Positions 19,446-30,526 of a stretch of DNA of 64,000 nucleotides are shown here, one piece after another. The stretch lies in NCBI RefSeq assembly GCF_028768465.1, contig NZ_CP118225.1:2337001-2401000 (forward strand), in the 5' to 3' direction. Positions within the stretch are counted from its first letter, which is position 1, and each line of letters opens with the position of its first letter. The notes beneath the pieces were generated by a model. The model ran no database searches. It saw nothing but the letters and a program-made list of their open reading frames with translations, and was not told the origin of the DNA. A program made the translations under genes and the position numbers. This DNA comes from Rhodopirellula sp. P2 (GTDB lineage: Bacteria; Planctomycetota; Planctomycetia; Pirellulales; Pirellulaceae).

Positions 19446-19892
19446 TCACGGCAGTTGGACTTCGACCGCCGTGCCGTTTTGCCGGATCGGAAACACCGCT
19501 TGCAGCGGTTGGCGGCTGGTCGTTTGGGTTCCGGTTTCCAGTTCGTATTGCCATCCATGCCAGGGGCAAGTCACGCAGCCGTCCGCCACATGACCTTCCG
19601 CGAGCGGGCCGCCTTGGTGGGTGCAGATGCCGTCCATCGCGTACCATTGGCCCGCGTGAAAAATCACAGCGAGAATTCGATCACCGACCAAGGCTTCGCG
19701 AGCAAAGGATTCGGTGTCGGGGTTGGCGGCCAAGCGTTCAGCCAGGCCCGCTTCGACGTCCTGGAGGTCAAACGCGAGGTGCCACGGCAGTTCTGCTCGA
19801 GGCTGGCGGTTGTGATTTTGCTCGGCGAGTTCGTTGGGATACAAATCTCGCTTGGGTGGTTGCTCGGAGGGAGTGGGTTGCGAATCGTTCAT
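19446..19892 (-). CDS. Rieske [2Fe-2S] ferredoxin-like protein
   Basis: 148 residues from the ATG at 19892; the longer in-frame start at 20081 is rejected because it would run into the divergent peptidase gene. The cluster is bound by C90-T-H92 (GICTHQGGPL) and C109-P-W-H112 (CPWHGWQY). A hydrophilic 35-residue N-terminus precedes the domain, with no signal or membrane helix. It is like the soluble ferredoxin components of nitrite reductase (NirD-type) or dioxygenases. No oxygenase or reductase partner is adjacent, so the electron partner is unknown. The stop lies 19 bp from the convergent glgP stop. Confidence 0.88.
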   Translation of the reverse strand: MNDSQPTPSEQPPKRDLYPNELAEQNHNRQPRAELPWHLAFDLQDVEAGLAERLAANPDTESFAREALVGDRILAVIFHAGQWYAMDGICTHQGGPLAEGHVADGCVTCPWHGWQYELETGTQTTSRQPLQAVFPIRQNGTAVEVQLP

Positions 19893-20035
19893 GGGGTGTG
19901 TCCGTGAAAGGCGTTGGGAACGCACAGTGTGAAGTTTGCCGTCGATCACGGCGACCCCGGGGGGACACAGTTGTCGCCTCGCCGTTACAATTCGGGCGTC
20001 CCTCAGCTCACACATCACTCCAACGAGACGATCGG

Positions 20036-22864
<2,829 letters not shown>

Positions 22865-22908
22865 TCTGGTCGCAGTTCTGCTGCGATCGATCTACAAAAA
22901 ATGACTGA

Positions 22909-22948
22909 AGCCGGACCGGGCGGGTGCCAGGTCCGGCTTTTGTTGTTT
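22909..22948 (+). terminator. Rho-independent terminator after the M16 peptidase
   Basis: AGCCGGACC, a 12-nt loop, then GGTCCGGCT and TTTTGTTGTTT form a perfect 9-bp stem with a T-rich tail. It lies 45 bp after the stop codon. Confidence 0.85.
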
Positions 22949-23086
22949 ACACTCGGCCCCAACATTGATCTTTTTCATCCGAGTGTTTCGTCCTTGTCCA
23001 GGGTTCCTGCTGGCCGGTGTTGTGCCAGTTGAGAGGGGATCCTCCCGATGAGGTTCGTTTTTGCCTGCGTTGTCGAGCGTTTTTAT

Positions 23087-24253
23087 ATGACAACTTCATC
23101 CACCAACGATCCTGTGGAAAATTCTTCCACCCCAGCGGACTGTCTGCAAACACCGTTGGACGCCTGGCACCGCGAGGCCGGGGCCAAGATGGTCCCCTTC
23201 GCCGGCTACTCGATGCCGATTCAGTACGAGGGCATTGTCGCGGAACACCAAGCGTGTCGAAATTCGGCCGCCCTGTTTGATGTGTCGCACATGGGCCGAC
23301 TGCGGTTCGATGGTGATCACGCGGCTGAGTTCCTCGACCACATGCTGACTCGCCGAGTGACCGACATGGTTCCCGGCCAAGTTCGCTACGGCATGGTCTG
23401 CAACGCCGAGGGCGGCGTGCTGGACGATGTGTTGGTTTCGTTCTTGCAAACCCCATCGGAACGACGCTTTCACCTGTTGGTCGTCAACGCATCCAACCGA
23501 GCAAAAATTCTGGAGTGGTTCGAGCCTCACCTGGCCGACTTTCCCACCGTGACGATGTCGGATCGGACGGAGTTGACCGCGATGATCGCGGTTCAGGGGC
23601 CGATGGCGATCGAAGTTTGCAAAAAACTGTTCACGATCGATCCCTCTCGACTGAAAAATTATAGCGCGTTCATCACCGACCAATTCGCAAAACCTGTCAT
23701 CGTCAGTCGGACCGGGTACACCGGTGAGGACGGTTTGGAATTGATCGTTCGCGCGGAAGAAGCCCAACGGGTTTGGGAAAACGTCTTGCTCGCCGGTCGG
23801 GAAGCTGGTTTCAAACCTGCCGGTTTGGGCGCCCGCGACACGCTGCGAATGGAAGCCGGGATGCCGCTCTACGGGCATGAACTGGACGAAACGATTGATC
23901 CGATCACCGCCGGTTTGAAGTTTGGTTGCAACCTGAAAGACCGACACTTCATCGGTGAAGATGCCTTGCGGGCCGTTGTCGAACAGGGCCGGATGCGTTG
24001 CCGAATTGGACTGCTCCCGACTGGAAAACGTCCTGCACGAGAAGGCTGTCCCGTGCTGACAGCGGATGGCGAAACGATCGGGAAAGTCACCAGTGGCGGT
24101 CCATCACCGACGTTGGGTGTTCCGATCGCGATGGCGACGATTGATGCCAAGCATGCGAAAGACGCGAGCTTCCAAATCGACATTCGTGGCAAGACCACCG
24201 AAGCGTTGCCGACCAAGTTGCCGTTTTACAAACGCCCGGTCGCTGCATCCTGA
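23087..24253 (+). CDS. gcvT: Glycine cleavage system T protein (aminomethyltransferase)
   Basis: 388 residues from the ATG at 23087; an ATG 39 bp upstream (23048) is in frame and adds a hydrophobic stretch unlike the family. The THF-binding fold is clear from PFAGYSMPIQY, DVSHMGRLRF, TRVVTD-like RRVTDMVPGQVRYG, GYTGEDGLEL and GARDTLRMEAGMPLYGHELD. It transfers the methylene group from aminomethyl-lipoyl GcvH to tetrahydrofolate. First gene of a gcvT-H-PA-PB-lipM operon. No glycine riboswitch was recognised in the 138 bp after the upstream terminator. Confidence 0.95.
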   Translation: MTTSSTNDPVENSSTPADCLQTPLDAWHREAGAKMVPFAGYSMPIQYEGIVAEHQACRNSAALFDVSHMGRLRFDGDHAAEFLDHMLTRRVTDMVPGQVRYGMVCNAEGGVLDDVLVSFLQTPSERRFHLLVVNASNRAKILEWFEPHLADFPTVTMSDRTELTAMIAVQGPMAIEVCKKLFTIDPSRLKNYSAFITDQFAKPVIVSRTGYTGEDGLELIVRAEEAQRVWENVLLAGREAGFKPAGLGARDTLRMEAGMPLYGHELDETIDPITAGLKFGCNLKDRHFIGEDALRAVVEQGRMRCRIGLLPTGKRPAREGCPVLTADGETIGKVTSGGPSPTLGVPIAMATIDAKHAKDASFQIDIRGKTTEALPTKLPFYKRPVAAS

Positions 24254-24369
24254 TTTTTGTGGTGCGTTGTTTGACGAATGCCCGCAACCTAGCGTTGGCG
24301 ATCGTTGACCGTATCATTCATTGATTCACTTTTTCCTTTCATTTTTCATTGATTCGTTAGGAGCCTCTG

Positions 24370-24768
24370 ATGGCACGAGACCCTTCGACCCTGCGTTATG
24401 CCGAGACCCATGAGTGGGTGGACGTCCAAGAAGAAGGCGGCGACAAGTTCGCAACGATCGGCATCTCAGCGTTCGCCGTCGAGCAACTCAACGACTTGGT
24501 CTACATGGACCTTCCCGAAGTGGGCCGGCAGCTAGAAATTGGCGAAGAATTCGGTGAAGTCGAATCCGTCAAAGCGGTTAGCCCTCTGTACAGCCCGGTG
24601 GCTGGCGAAGTTGTCGCAGTTCACTCCGATCTGCCTGACAACTTGGACAACTTGAACGACGACGCGTTCGACTTTGGATGGATTCTCAAAGTCAAATTGT
24701 CAGCGGATCTGCCGGATTCGTTGATGGACTTTGCCGCTTATCAAAAACAGTGCTCCGAAGCAGGTTGA
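24370..24768 (+). CDS. gcvH: Glycine cleavage system H protein
   Basis: 132 residues. The lipoyl-domain layout is complete: THEWV at 13-17, ISAFAVEQLNDLVYMDLP, then FGEVESVKAVS with the lipoylated Lys68, and the closing GWILKVKL. It shuttles the aminomethyl group between the P, T and L proteins. It is preceded by GTTAGGAGCCTCTG, a strong ribosome site. A LipM-like transferase encoded at the end of the operon could modify Lys68. Confidence 0.97.
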   Translation: MARDPSTLRYAETHEWVDVQEEGGDKFATIGISAFAVEQLNDLVYMDLPEVGRQLEIGEEFGEVESVKAVSPLYSPVAGEVVAVHSDLPDNLDNLNDDAFDFGWILKVKLSADLPDSLMDFAAYQKQCSEAG

Positions 24769-24772
24769 TCGA

Positions 24773-26176
24773 ATGAGTTATCTCTTTCATACCGACGAAG
24801 ACCGCCGAGAAATGTTGGAATCGATTGGTGCCGAAAGCATCGATGAGATCATCAACGATCAGGTGCCCGAAGCGGTTCGGATGAAACGCCCCTTGGATTT
24901 GCCGCCCGCATGCAACGAGTTGGCGTTGACCGCCGAGATGACTCGGTTGGCAGCACGCAACGCATCGGCCGATTCACACGTGTGTTTCTTGGGCGGTGGT
25001 GCTTACGACCATTTCATTCCCGCCGTGGTGGATGAAATTGCGTCGCGAGGGGAGTACTACACCTCCTACACGCCGTACCAAGCCGAGGTCAGCCAAGGCA
25101 ACTTGCAGGTGATGTTTGAGTACGAAACCTTGGTCACGCAGTTGACCGGGTTGGGCGTCAGCAACGCCAGCCTGTACGACGGTGGATCCGCTGCGACGGA
25201 AGCTGTCTTGATGGCTTTGTCGATGCAGCGTGGCCGCAACAAGGTCATCACGACCGATGTGGTTCATCCACAGTACCGTGACATCTTGGTGGCTTACCTG
25301 AAGAACATCGATGCCGAACTGGTGGTTGTCCCCTCGGACGAAAATGGGCATTCCAACCCCATGATCGATGCGATCGACGACCAAACGGCTTGCGTGTTGA
25401 TTCAGCATCCGAACTTTGTCGGGCAGCTCGAATCGGTTGCCGAGATCGCTGCTGCGGCCAAAGAAGCCGGTGCACTGACGATTCAAGTGTTTGATCCGGT
25501 TAGCTTGGGACGTCTGAAGCGTCCCGGTGACATGGGCGTCGACATTGCCATCGCGGAAGGCCAAAGTCTGGGCAACCCGCTGGCGTACGGTGGGCCTTAC
25601 CTGGGCATCATGGCGTGCCGAGATGAATTGGTGCGTCGCTTGCCTGGTCGGATTGCGGGACAAACGACCGACCGGCGCGGGAAACGCTGCTGGGTGCTGA
25701 CGCTGCAGACTCGCGAGCAACACATTCGCCGCGAAAAAGCGACCAGCAACATCTGCAGCAACCAAACGCTGTTGGCCTTGCGAGCGACCGTGCACCTGGC
25801 GTTGCTCGGTCCGGAAGGTCTGAAAGAGACCGCGGATCATTGCATCGCGAAGACGGCTTACGCCAAACAAGTGATCGCGAAATCGGAACGATTTGAAGTG
25901 GTCGGCGAAGGGCCCTCGCTGAAAGAGTTTGTCGTGCGAGATCTCGGTGCCGATGTGGCGGGCTTGCTGGCTCATGCCCGCGACCAAGGTTTGTTGGCAG
26001 GGATCGACATGACGCCGATGTGCGTTGGTGGTTCGGAAGCCTCGGAGACCGCGGTCGCTCTGCCGTCGCGATACGAGCAGTGTTTCTTGGTCGCGGTGAC
26101 TGAAAAACGTTCGCGAGTGGAGATCGATCGTTGGGCCAATGTGCTCTGCGAAGCTCCCTCGATGGCCACGGTTTGA
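24773..26176 (+). CDS. gcvPA: Glycine dehydrogenase (decarboxylating) subunit 1
   Basis: 467 residues from the ATG at 24773, four bases after the gcvH stop. It begins MSYLFHTDEDRREML, the usual start of the N-terminal half of split P proteins, and contains YTPYQAEVSQGNLQ, YDGGSAATEAVLMA and AYGGPYLGIMACR. With subunit 2 it forms the PLP-dependent glycine decarboxylase. The split form is typical of Gram-positives, archaea and some deep lineages, whereas proteobacteria carry one fused chain. Confidence 0.95.
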   Translation: MSYLFHTDEDRREMLESIGAESIDEIINDQVPEAVRMKRPLDLPPACNELALTAEMTRLAARNASADSHVCFLGGGAYDHFIPAVVDEIASRGEYYTSYTPYQAEVSQGNLQVMFEYETLVTQLTGLGVSNASLYDGGSAATEAVLMALSMQRGRNKVITTDVVHPQYRDILVAYLKNIDAELVVVPSDENGHSNPMIDAIDDQTACVLIQHPNFVGQLESVAEIAAAAKEAGALTIQVFDPVSLGRLKRPGDMGVDIAIAEGQSLGNPLAYGGPYLGIMACRDELVRRLPGRIAGQTTDRRGKRCWVLTLQTREQHIRREKATSNICSNQTLLALRATVHLALLGPEGLKETADHCIAKTAYAKQVIAKSERFEVVGEGPSLKEFVVRDLGADVAGLLAHARDQGLLAGIDMTPMCVGGSEASETAVALPSRYEQCFLVAVTEKRSRVEIDRWANVLCEAPSMATV

Positions 26177-26209
26177 TTCTACGAAGTTCACTCTTTTATT
26201 CACGCAACC

Positions 26210-27712
26210 ATGCGAAACCAACAATCGACTCAGCTTCTGTTTGAACTCAGCCGTGCTGGACGACGTGCTCACCGACTCGGTGATTTGGACGTGCCATCGG
26301 TGAATGTGGACGACTTGTTCGCCACAGAGGCTCTCGCCGAAACGCCTCCACCACTTCCGGAGCTGGCCGAAGGCGACGTGGTGCGTCACTTCGTTTGTTT
26401 GTCGACGCTGAACATGAGTGTCGACACGCACTTTTACCCGTTGGGTTCGTGCACGATGAAGTACAACCCGAAACGCAATGAACGCATCGCGTCGTTGCCC
26501 GGGTTCTTGAATGTGCACCCGCTGCAACATGAGTCGGGCCTGCAAGGGTTGCTGGAGTTGTTGTACGAATTGCAGGGCATGTTCGCTGAGATCAGTGGCT
26601 TGCCGGGCGTGTCGATGCAGCCTGCTGCGGGAGCGCATGGTGAGTTGGCGGCATTGTTGGTCGCGGCGGCTTACTTCCGCGAACAAGGCAGCGAACGCAA
26701 CGTGGTTTTGACCGCTGACTCGGCTCACGGAACCAACCCGGCCAGCGCTCAGATGGCCGGTTTTAAAACCAAAACGGTCAAGAGCAACGCGAATGGTTTG
26801 GTGGACCTCGAAGACCTCAAAGCCAAGCTCGATGACAAGACCGCCGTGTTCATGTTGACCAACCCAAACACGTTGGGTTTGTTTGACAGTCAGATCGAAG
26901 AGATCAACCAATTGGTGCATGATGCCGGGGCCTTGATCTACTTGGACGGCGCGAACATGAACGCCATCTTGGGGATCACGCGACCGGGTGATTTTGGTGC
27001 GGACTTGATGCACTACAACCCACACAAGACTTTCTCCGGACCTCACGGTGGTGGCGGTCCCGGTGCTGGCCCGATTTGTGTTCGTGACTTCTTGGCGAAG
27101 TATTTGCCAGGTCCAATTGTGACTCGCGTTGAGAACGAGGAGGCGACCAGTGACGACGATCGCTACACCTACCACCTGACATCGCCGTCGGGCGATTCCA
27201 TCGGACGTGTGCGGAGCTTCTTTGGCAACACCGGGGTGTTGGTGCGGGCGTACATCTACCTGCGGACTTACGGTGGCGATGGCTTGCGGCATGTCAGCGA
27301 AGACGCTGTGTTGGGAGCGAACTACTTGCTCAGCAAGGTCAAGCATTTCCTCGATGTGCCGCATGGCAATCGATGCATGCATGAGTTCGTGGCTTCGGCA
27401 TCGCGTCTGAAAAAAGAAAAGCATCTGTCCGCGATGGACATCGCCAAGCGGATTTTGGATTACGGATTCCACGCGCCCACGGTGTACTTCCCGTTGGTGG
27501 TGGATGAAGCCGTGATGGTGGAACCAACCGAAACGGAAAGCAAGCAAACGTTGGATGCCTTCGTGGAGGCTCTCTTCCGGATCACCGAAGAAGGCGAGGA
27601 GTTGATTCACGATGCTCCCCACTCGACGCGAATCAGTCGTCCCGATGACGTGACGGCAGCTCGGCGTCCGGTATTGAAATGGACCGATGCGGCAGGCGAA
27701 TCAACGACGTGA
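26210..27712 (+). CDS. gcvPB: Glycine dehydrogenase (decarboxylating) subunit 2
   Basis: 500 residues. Conserved blocks include FYPLGSCTMKYNPK, QPAAGAHGELAALLV, DSAHGTNPASAQMAGF, and the PLP-binding HYNPHKTFSGPHGGGGPG with Lys273. It is the catalytic half of the split P protein and starts 33 bp after gcvPA. The stop overlaps or nearly overlaps the following transferase gene, so the operon continues. Confidence 0.96.
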   Translation: MRNQQSTQLLFELSRAGRRAHRLGDLDVPSVNVDDLFATEALAETPPPLPELAEGDVVRHFVCLSTLNMSVDTHFYPLGSCTMKYNPKRNERIASLPGFLNVHPLQHESGLQGLLELLYELQGMFAEISGLPGVSMQPAAGAHGELAALLVAAAYFREQGSERNVVLTADSAHGTNPASAQMAGFKTKTVKSNANGLVDLEDLKAKLDDKTAVFMLTNPNTLGLFDSQIEEINQLVHDAGALIYLDGANMNAILGITRPGDFGADLMHYNPHKTFSGPHGGGGPGAGPICVRDFLAKYLPGPIVTRVENEEATSDDDRYTYHLTSPSGDSIGRVRSFFGNTGVLVRAYIYLRTYGGDGLRHVSEDAVLGANYLLSKVKHFLDVPHGNRCMHEFVASASRLKKEKHLSAMDIAKRILDYGFHAPTVYFPLVVDEAVMVEPTETESKQTLDAFVEALFRITEEGEELIHDAPHSTRISRPDDVTAARRPVLKWTDAAGESTT

Positions 27713-28536
27713 GTGAGGTGTCCTCCGTTCGTGGTCGATTGATCGAACTGGCGCAGCACGATGCGGCAGCGAACATGGCGATCGATGAAGCGTTGCTGAA
27801 CAGCGTTGCGGCGGGGGCGCCACCGACGCTGCGTTTTTATGGCTGGAAACGGCCGACGTTGTCGCTCGGGTACTTTCAACCGCTGGCCGCAGCGAAGGCT
27901 TGGGCGGAGCGAACGGGCGTTGCGCTCGGGGCGGACGGCGAAGTGGATTTGGTTCGGCGGTCGACGGGTGGCGGAGCCATTCTGCACCACGCCGAACTGA
28001 CCCTCTCGTTGACTCTGCCAATGAACGTGTCGGACACGGGGGCTCGCGAGGCCACCTATCGAAACGTGCACGAGGCGATCGCGGACGAACTGCGTGTCGT
28101 GAGCGTCGACGCGAAACCCTTTCGGACGTTGGGGGCCAACGCGGTCGCACGAGCGCAAGTCGATGCAGCAGTGAGTTCCAGTGCAAGCAAACCGGACGAG
28201 CCGTTCTTGTGTTTTCAACGGCGCACCGACGAGGACTTGATCGTCAGTGGCTACAAGGTGCTTGGCAGTGCACAGCGAAGAACCAAGGGAGCGTTGCTGC
28301 AGCACGGCAGTTTGCTGTGGAGCGTTTCGCCTCATGCGGATGTCTTGCCGGGGATGCAGCAGTTGGCTGGCCGGCAGTTGGACCTGGATGGATTCTTGCG
28401 GGGTTTGACGCGACGCTTGGAAGTGATCTTTGAAATCGATTGGCAGTCCGGCCCGCTGGATTCCACGGAGCGCGAAGCGGCTGAGCAAATTGTGACGCAG
28501 CGCTACGGCAATCTAGACTGGACCGCGAAGAGGTAG
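27709..28536 (+). CDS. LipM-like octanoyl/lipoyl-protein transferase (BPL/LplA family)
   Basis: 275 residues if it starts at GTG 27709, which overlaps the gcvPB stop as GTGA; an ATG at 27679 would add 10 residues. Family motifs are NMAIDEALL, RRSTGGGAILHHAEL, FLCFQ (Cys168, at the place of the LipM acyl-enzyme Cys) and KVLGSAQRRTKGALLQHGS (Lys183). There is no C-terminal lipoate-activating domain. These features favour LipM-type octanoyltransfer from ACP to GcvH rather than LplA ligation, though the two cannot be separated firmly by eye. Placement at the end of the gcv operon points to GcvH as target. Confidence 0.82.
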   Translation: MSEVSSVRGRLIELAQHDAAANMAIDEALLNSVAAGAPPTLRFYGWKRPTLSLGYFQPLAAAKAWAERTGVALGADGEVDLVRRSTGGGAILHHAELTLSLTLPMNVSDTGAREATYRNVHEAIADELRVVSVDAKPFRTLGANAVARAQVDAAVSSSASKPDEPFLCFQRRTDEDLIVSGYKVLGSAQRRTKGALLQHGSLLWSVSPHADVLPGMQQLAGRQLDLDGFLRGLTRRLEVIFEIDWQSGPLDSTEREAAEQIVTQRYGNLDWTAKR

Positions 28537-28664
28537 TGGTTGCGAATTCGTGACCGTGTTGGTGCGAAACGCGTGTTGTGGGGGAGTCCCATCCCACAGG
28601 GATAGTGGAGACCGTTACACTGCATGGATTCCACTCTGAACGTGCTCCACGCCGAAGGCATCTC

Positions 28665-29609
28665 ATGGCGATTCAATTCAATTGTTCTTCGTGCAACGCT
28701 GTGTTGCGAGTTGGTGACGAATCGGCTGGCAAGTCGGCTCGCTGCCCCACTTGCCAAAGCGTGCAACCCATTCCTGGGCCATCTGCTGCTGCACCCAGCG
28801 ATGATCCGTTTGGTGCTTTCAAATCGGAATTCAACGAACCGCCAGCCGCATCGCCGTCCAATCCTTACGCGTCGCCGGTGACGTCCCACGCATCCACCAG
28901 CGTCGCGATGGGTGGTTATCAGCCGACAGCGACTGATTTCGGAGAGATTTTCTCGCACACCTGGCAGGCCTTCAAACGCAATGTCGGCGTCTTGGTGGGG
29001 GCCACCGTGGTGGTTGGTGCGATCTCCATCCTTTTCAACATCATCACATCCATCTTGGATTCGGCTGCGGACAACAACAACCGCATGGAGTTTGTGGTGT
29101 TGTCGCTGGTGGTGAGCTTGTTGGGGAGTTGCGTCAACACTTTCATTGGGATCGGAATGGCACGGATTTGCTTGGCCACGGCTCGTTTTCAGCCAGCTGA
29201 ACTGGGCACGCTGTTCAGTGGTGGCGACAAGTTTCTGGCGGTGCTGGGGGGCACGATTCTGTACATGATGGGCGCGACGTTCGGCTTGCTGTTGCTGATC
29301 CTTCCGGGCCTGATCTTCATGCTTCTGCTGTGGCCCTACTACTACTTCATTGTCGATCGCCAGTGTGGCGTGTTTGAATCCTTTTCGAAGGCGTTTGAGG
29401 TTGGCAAATTGAACTGGGTGACCTCTTTGGTCCTTGGGATTGCCACCATTGTGATTTTCATCGCCGGTGCGTTGGCGTTGTTGGTTGGCCTGTTGTTTGC
29501 GGCTCCCTTCATCGGCGTGATGTTCGCAACGACGTACCTGATGATGAAAGGGGAGCACCCTGGGCAGCCAGGCATTTCGCAACCCGGTGCACCTCAGGCG
29601 GCGTTTTAG
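28665..29609 (+). CDS. Zinc-ribbon multi-spanning membrane protein, function unknown
   Basis: 314 residues from the ATG at 28665. The N-terminus is a CxxC...CxxC ribbon (FNCSSCNAVLRV, ARCPTCQ), followed by a Pro/Ser/Ala-rich linker to about residue 75. Five or six hydrophobic helices follow (about 95-115, 140-165, 200-235, 265-300). The membrane part resembles the loosely defined DUF975/glycerophosphoryl-diesterase membrane-domain type. It has no catalytic motif. It stands between the gcv operon and thiD with no clear link to either. Confidence 0.65.
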   Translation: MAIQFNCSSCNAVLRVGDESAGKSARCPTCQSVQPIPGPSAAAPSDDPFGAFKSEFNEPPAASPSNPYASPVTSHASTSVAMGGYQPTATDFGEIFSHTWQAFKRNVGVLVGATVVVGAISILFNIITSILDSAADNNNRMEFVVLSLVVSLLGSCVNTFIGIGMARICLATARFQPAELGTLFSGGDKFLAVLGGTILYMMGATFGLLLLILPGLIFMLLLWPYYYFIVDRQCGVFESFSKAFEVGKLNWVTSLVLGIATIVIFIAGALALLVGLLFAAPFIGVMFATTYLMMKGEHPGQPGISQPGAPQAAF

Positions 29610-29635
29610 ACAGGACAGGTGTCATCGAGCATGTG

Positions 29636-29700
29636 AGCCGCTGCGTTGCAGCGACCACCGGCTACCGTCTTGAATCCCGTTCGGGATATCGACTCCACGG
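29636..29700. repeat. Hairpin-bearing intergenic repeat
   Basis: Between convergent genes lie two small perfect hairpins: CGCTGC-GTT-GCAGCG (29639-29653) and ATCCCG-TT-CGGGAT (29674-29687), joined by ACCACCGGCTACCGTCTTGA. A related ATCCCACAGGGAT occurs at about 28595. It may act as a transcript end. It looks like one of the short palindromic intergenic repeats of this genome. Confidence 0.45.
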
Positions 29701-29730
29701 AACAAAACTGAAACGAAAGAAAACGTGGAA

Positions 29731-30519
29731 TCAGTTGATCGGGGCGAGGAGCCCCAGCGGCGAGATGCCTGCGCCGAGTTTGGGAGCGTTGCGAATCGCA
29801 GCGTGGACGAATGATCGAGCGGTTTGCACGGCGTTGTGGAAGTCCTCGCCTTGAGCGAGGCTGGCGGTGATCGCCGCGGACAGCACACACCCGCTGCCGT
29901 GTGTCCGGTTGGATTGCAGTCGCGGTGAACGCAGCAATTCAATACCGCTGGCATCGGCCAAGCAATCGACTGATTCGTCGCCCAAGTGAGTCTTGAGCAA
30001 GACCGCATTTGGTCCCAGGGCGAGCAATTCGGAAGAGACACGGACGAGGTCCTCTTCGGTGCGGATCGGGTGTCCAACCAGTCGTTCGGCTTCAAACGAA
30101 TTGGGTGTCACGAGATCCGCCAGCGGAAACAACCGCTCGATCAGCTTGGCGACCGCATCCTCGTCGATGATGGGGTGCCCGTGTTTGCTGATCATCACGG
30201 GATCGATCACCACCGGGGACGAAGCCGAAGCCAGGCAATCCGCGACCGTCTCGATCATTTCGGCATTGCCCAGGGCGCCCGTTTTGATGGCAGCCAAAGG
30301 CAGATCGCTGGAGACACTGGCCCACTGTGTCCGCACAAAATCAGTGGGAACCATCTGAATGCCTTGGACTCCCAGCGTGTTCTGTGCTGTGAGCAGCGTC
30401 ACCACGCTGCAACCATACACGCCCAGCGTGTGGAACGTCTTCAGGTCGGCCTGCAATCCCGCCCCGCCAGACGGATCCGAGCCAGCGATCGTGAGCGCAA
30501 CTGGAGCGGCAGCGGGCAT
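29731..30519 (-). CDS. thiD: Hydroxymethylpyrimidine (phosphate) kinase
   Basis: 262 residues of the ribokinase fold. It begins with [20 protein letters not shown], has the internal IKTGALG and [11 protein letters not shown] blocks, [11 protein letters not shown], and the anion-hole/catalytic loop [12 protein letters not shown]. It phosphorylates HMP and HMP-P in thiamine synthesis. It follows the NtrC-type regulator by 7 bp on the same strand, so the two are likely co-transcribed. No TPP riboswitch or other thi gene was seen nearby. Confidence 0.92.
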   Translation of the reverse strand: MPAAAPVALTIAGSDPSGGAGLQADLKTFHTLGVYGCSVVTLLTAQNTLGVQGIQMVPTDFVRTQWASVSSDLPLAAIKTGALGNAEMIETVADCLASASSPVVIDPVMISKHGHPIIDEDAVAKLIERLFPLADLVTPNSFEAERLVGHPIRTEEDLVRVSSELLALGPNAVLLKTHLGDESVDCLADASGIELLRSPRLQSNRTHGSGCVLSAAITASLAQGEDFHNAVQTARSFVHAAIRNAPKLGAGISPLGLLAPIN

Positions 30520-30526
30520 TGGGATG

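Noticed and set aside
22949-23086. Glycine riboswitch before the gcv operon
   Set aside because: No conserved aptamer core could be recognised by eye in this short leader.
24974-27622. An 882-codon open frame antisense to gcvPA and gcvPB
   Set aside because: It covers two well-supported genes on the other strand, has no known domain and is rich in His, Gln and Arg as expected from reading this codon usage backwards.
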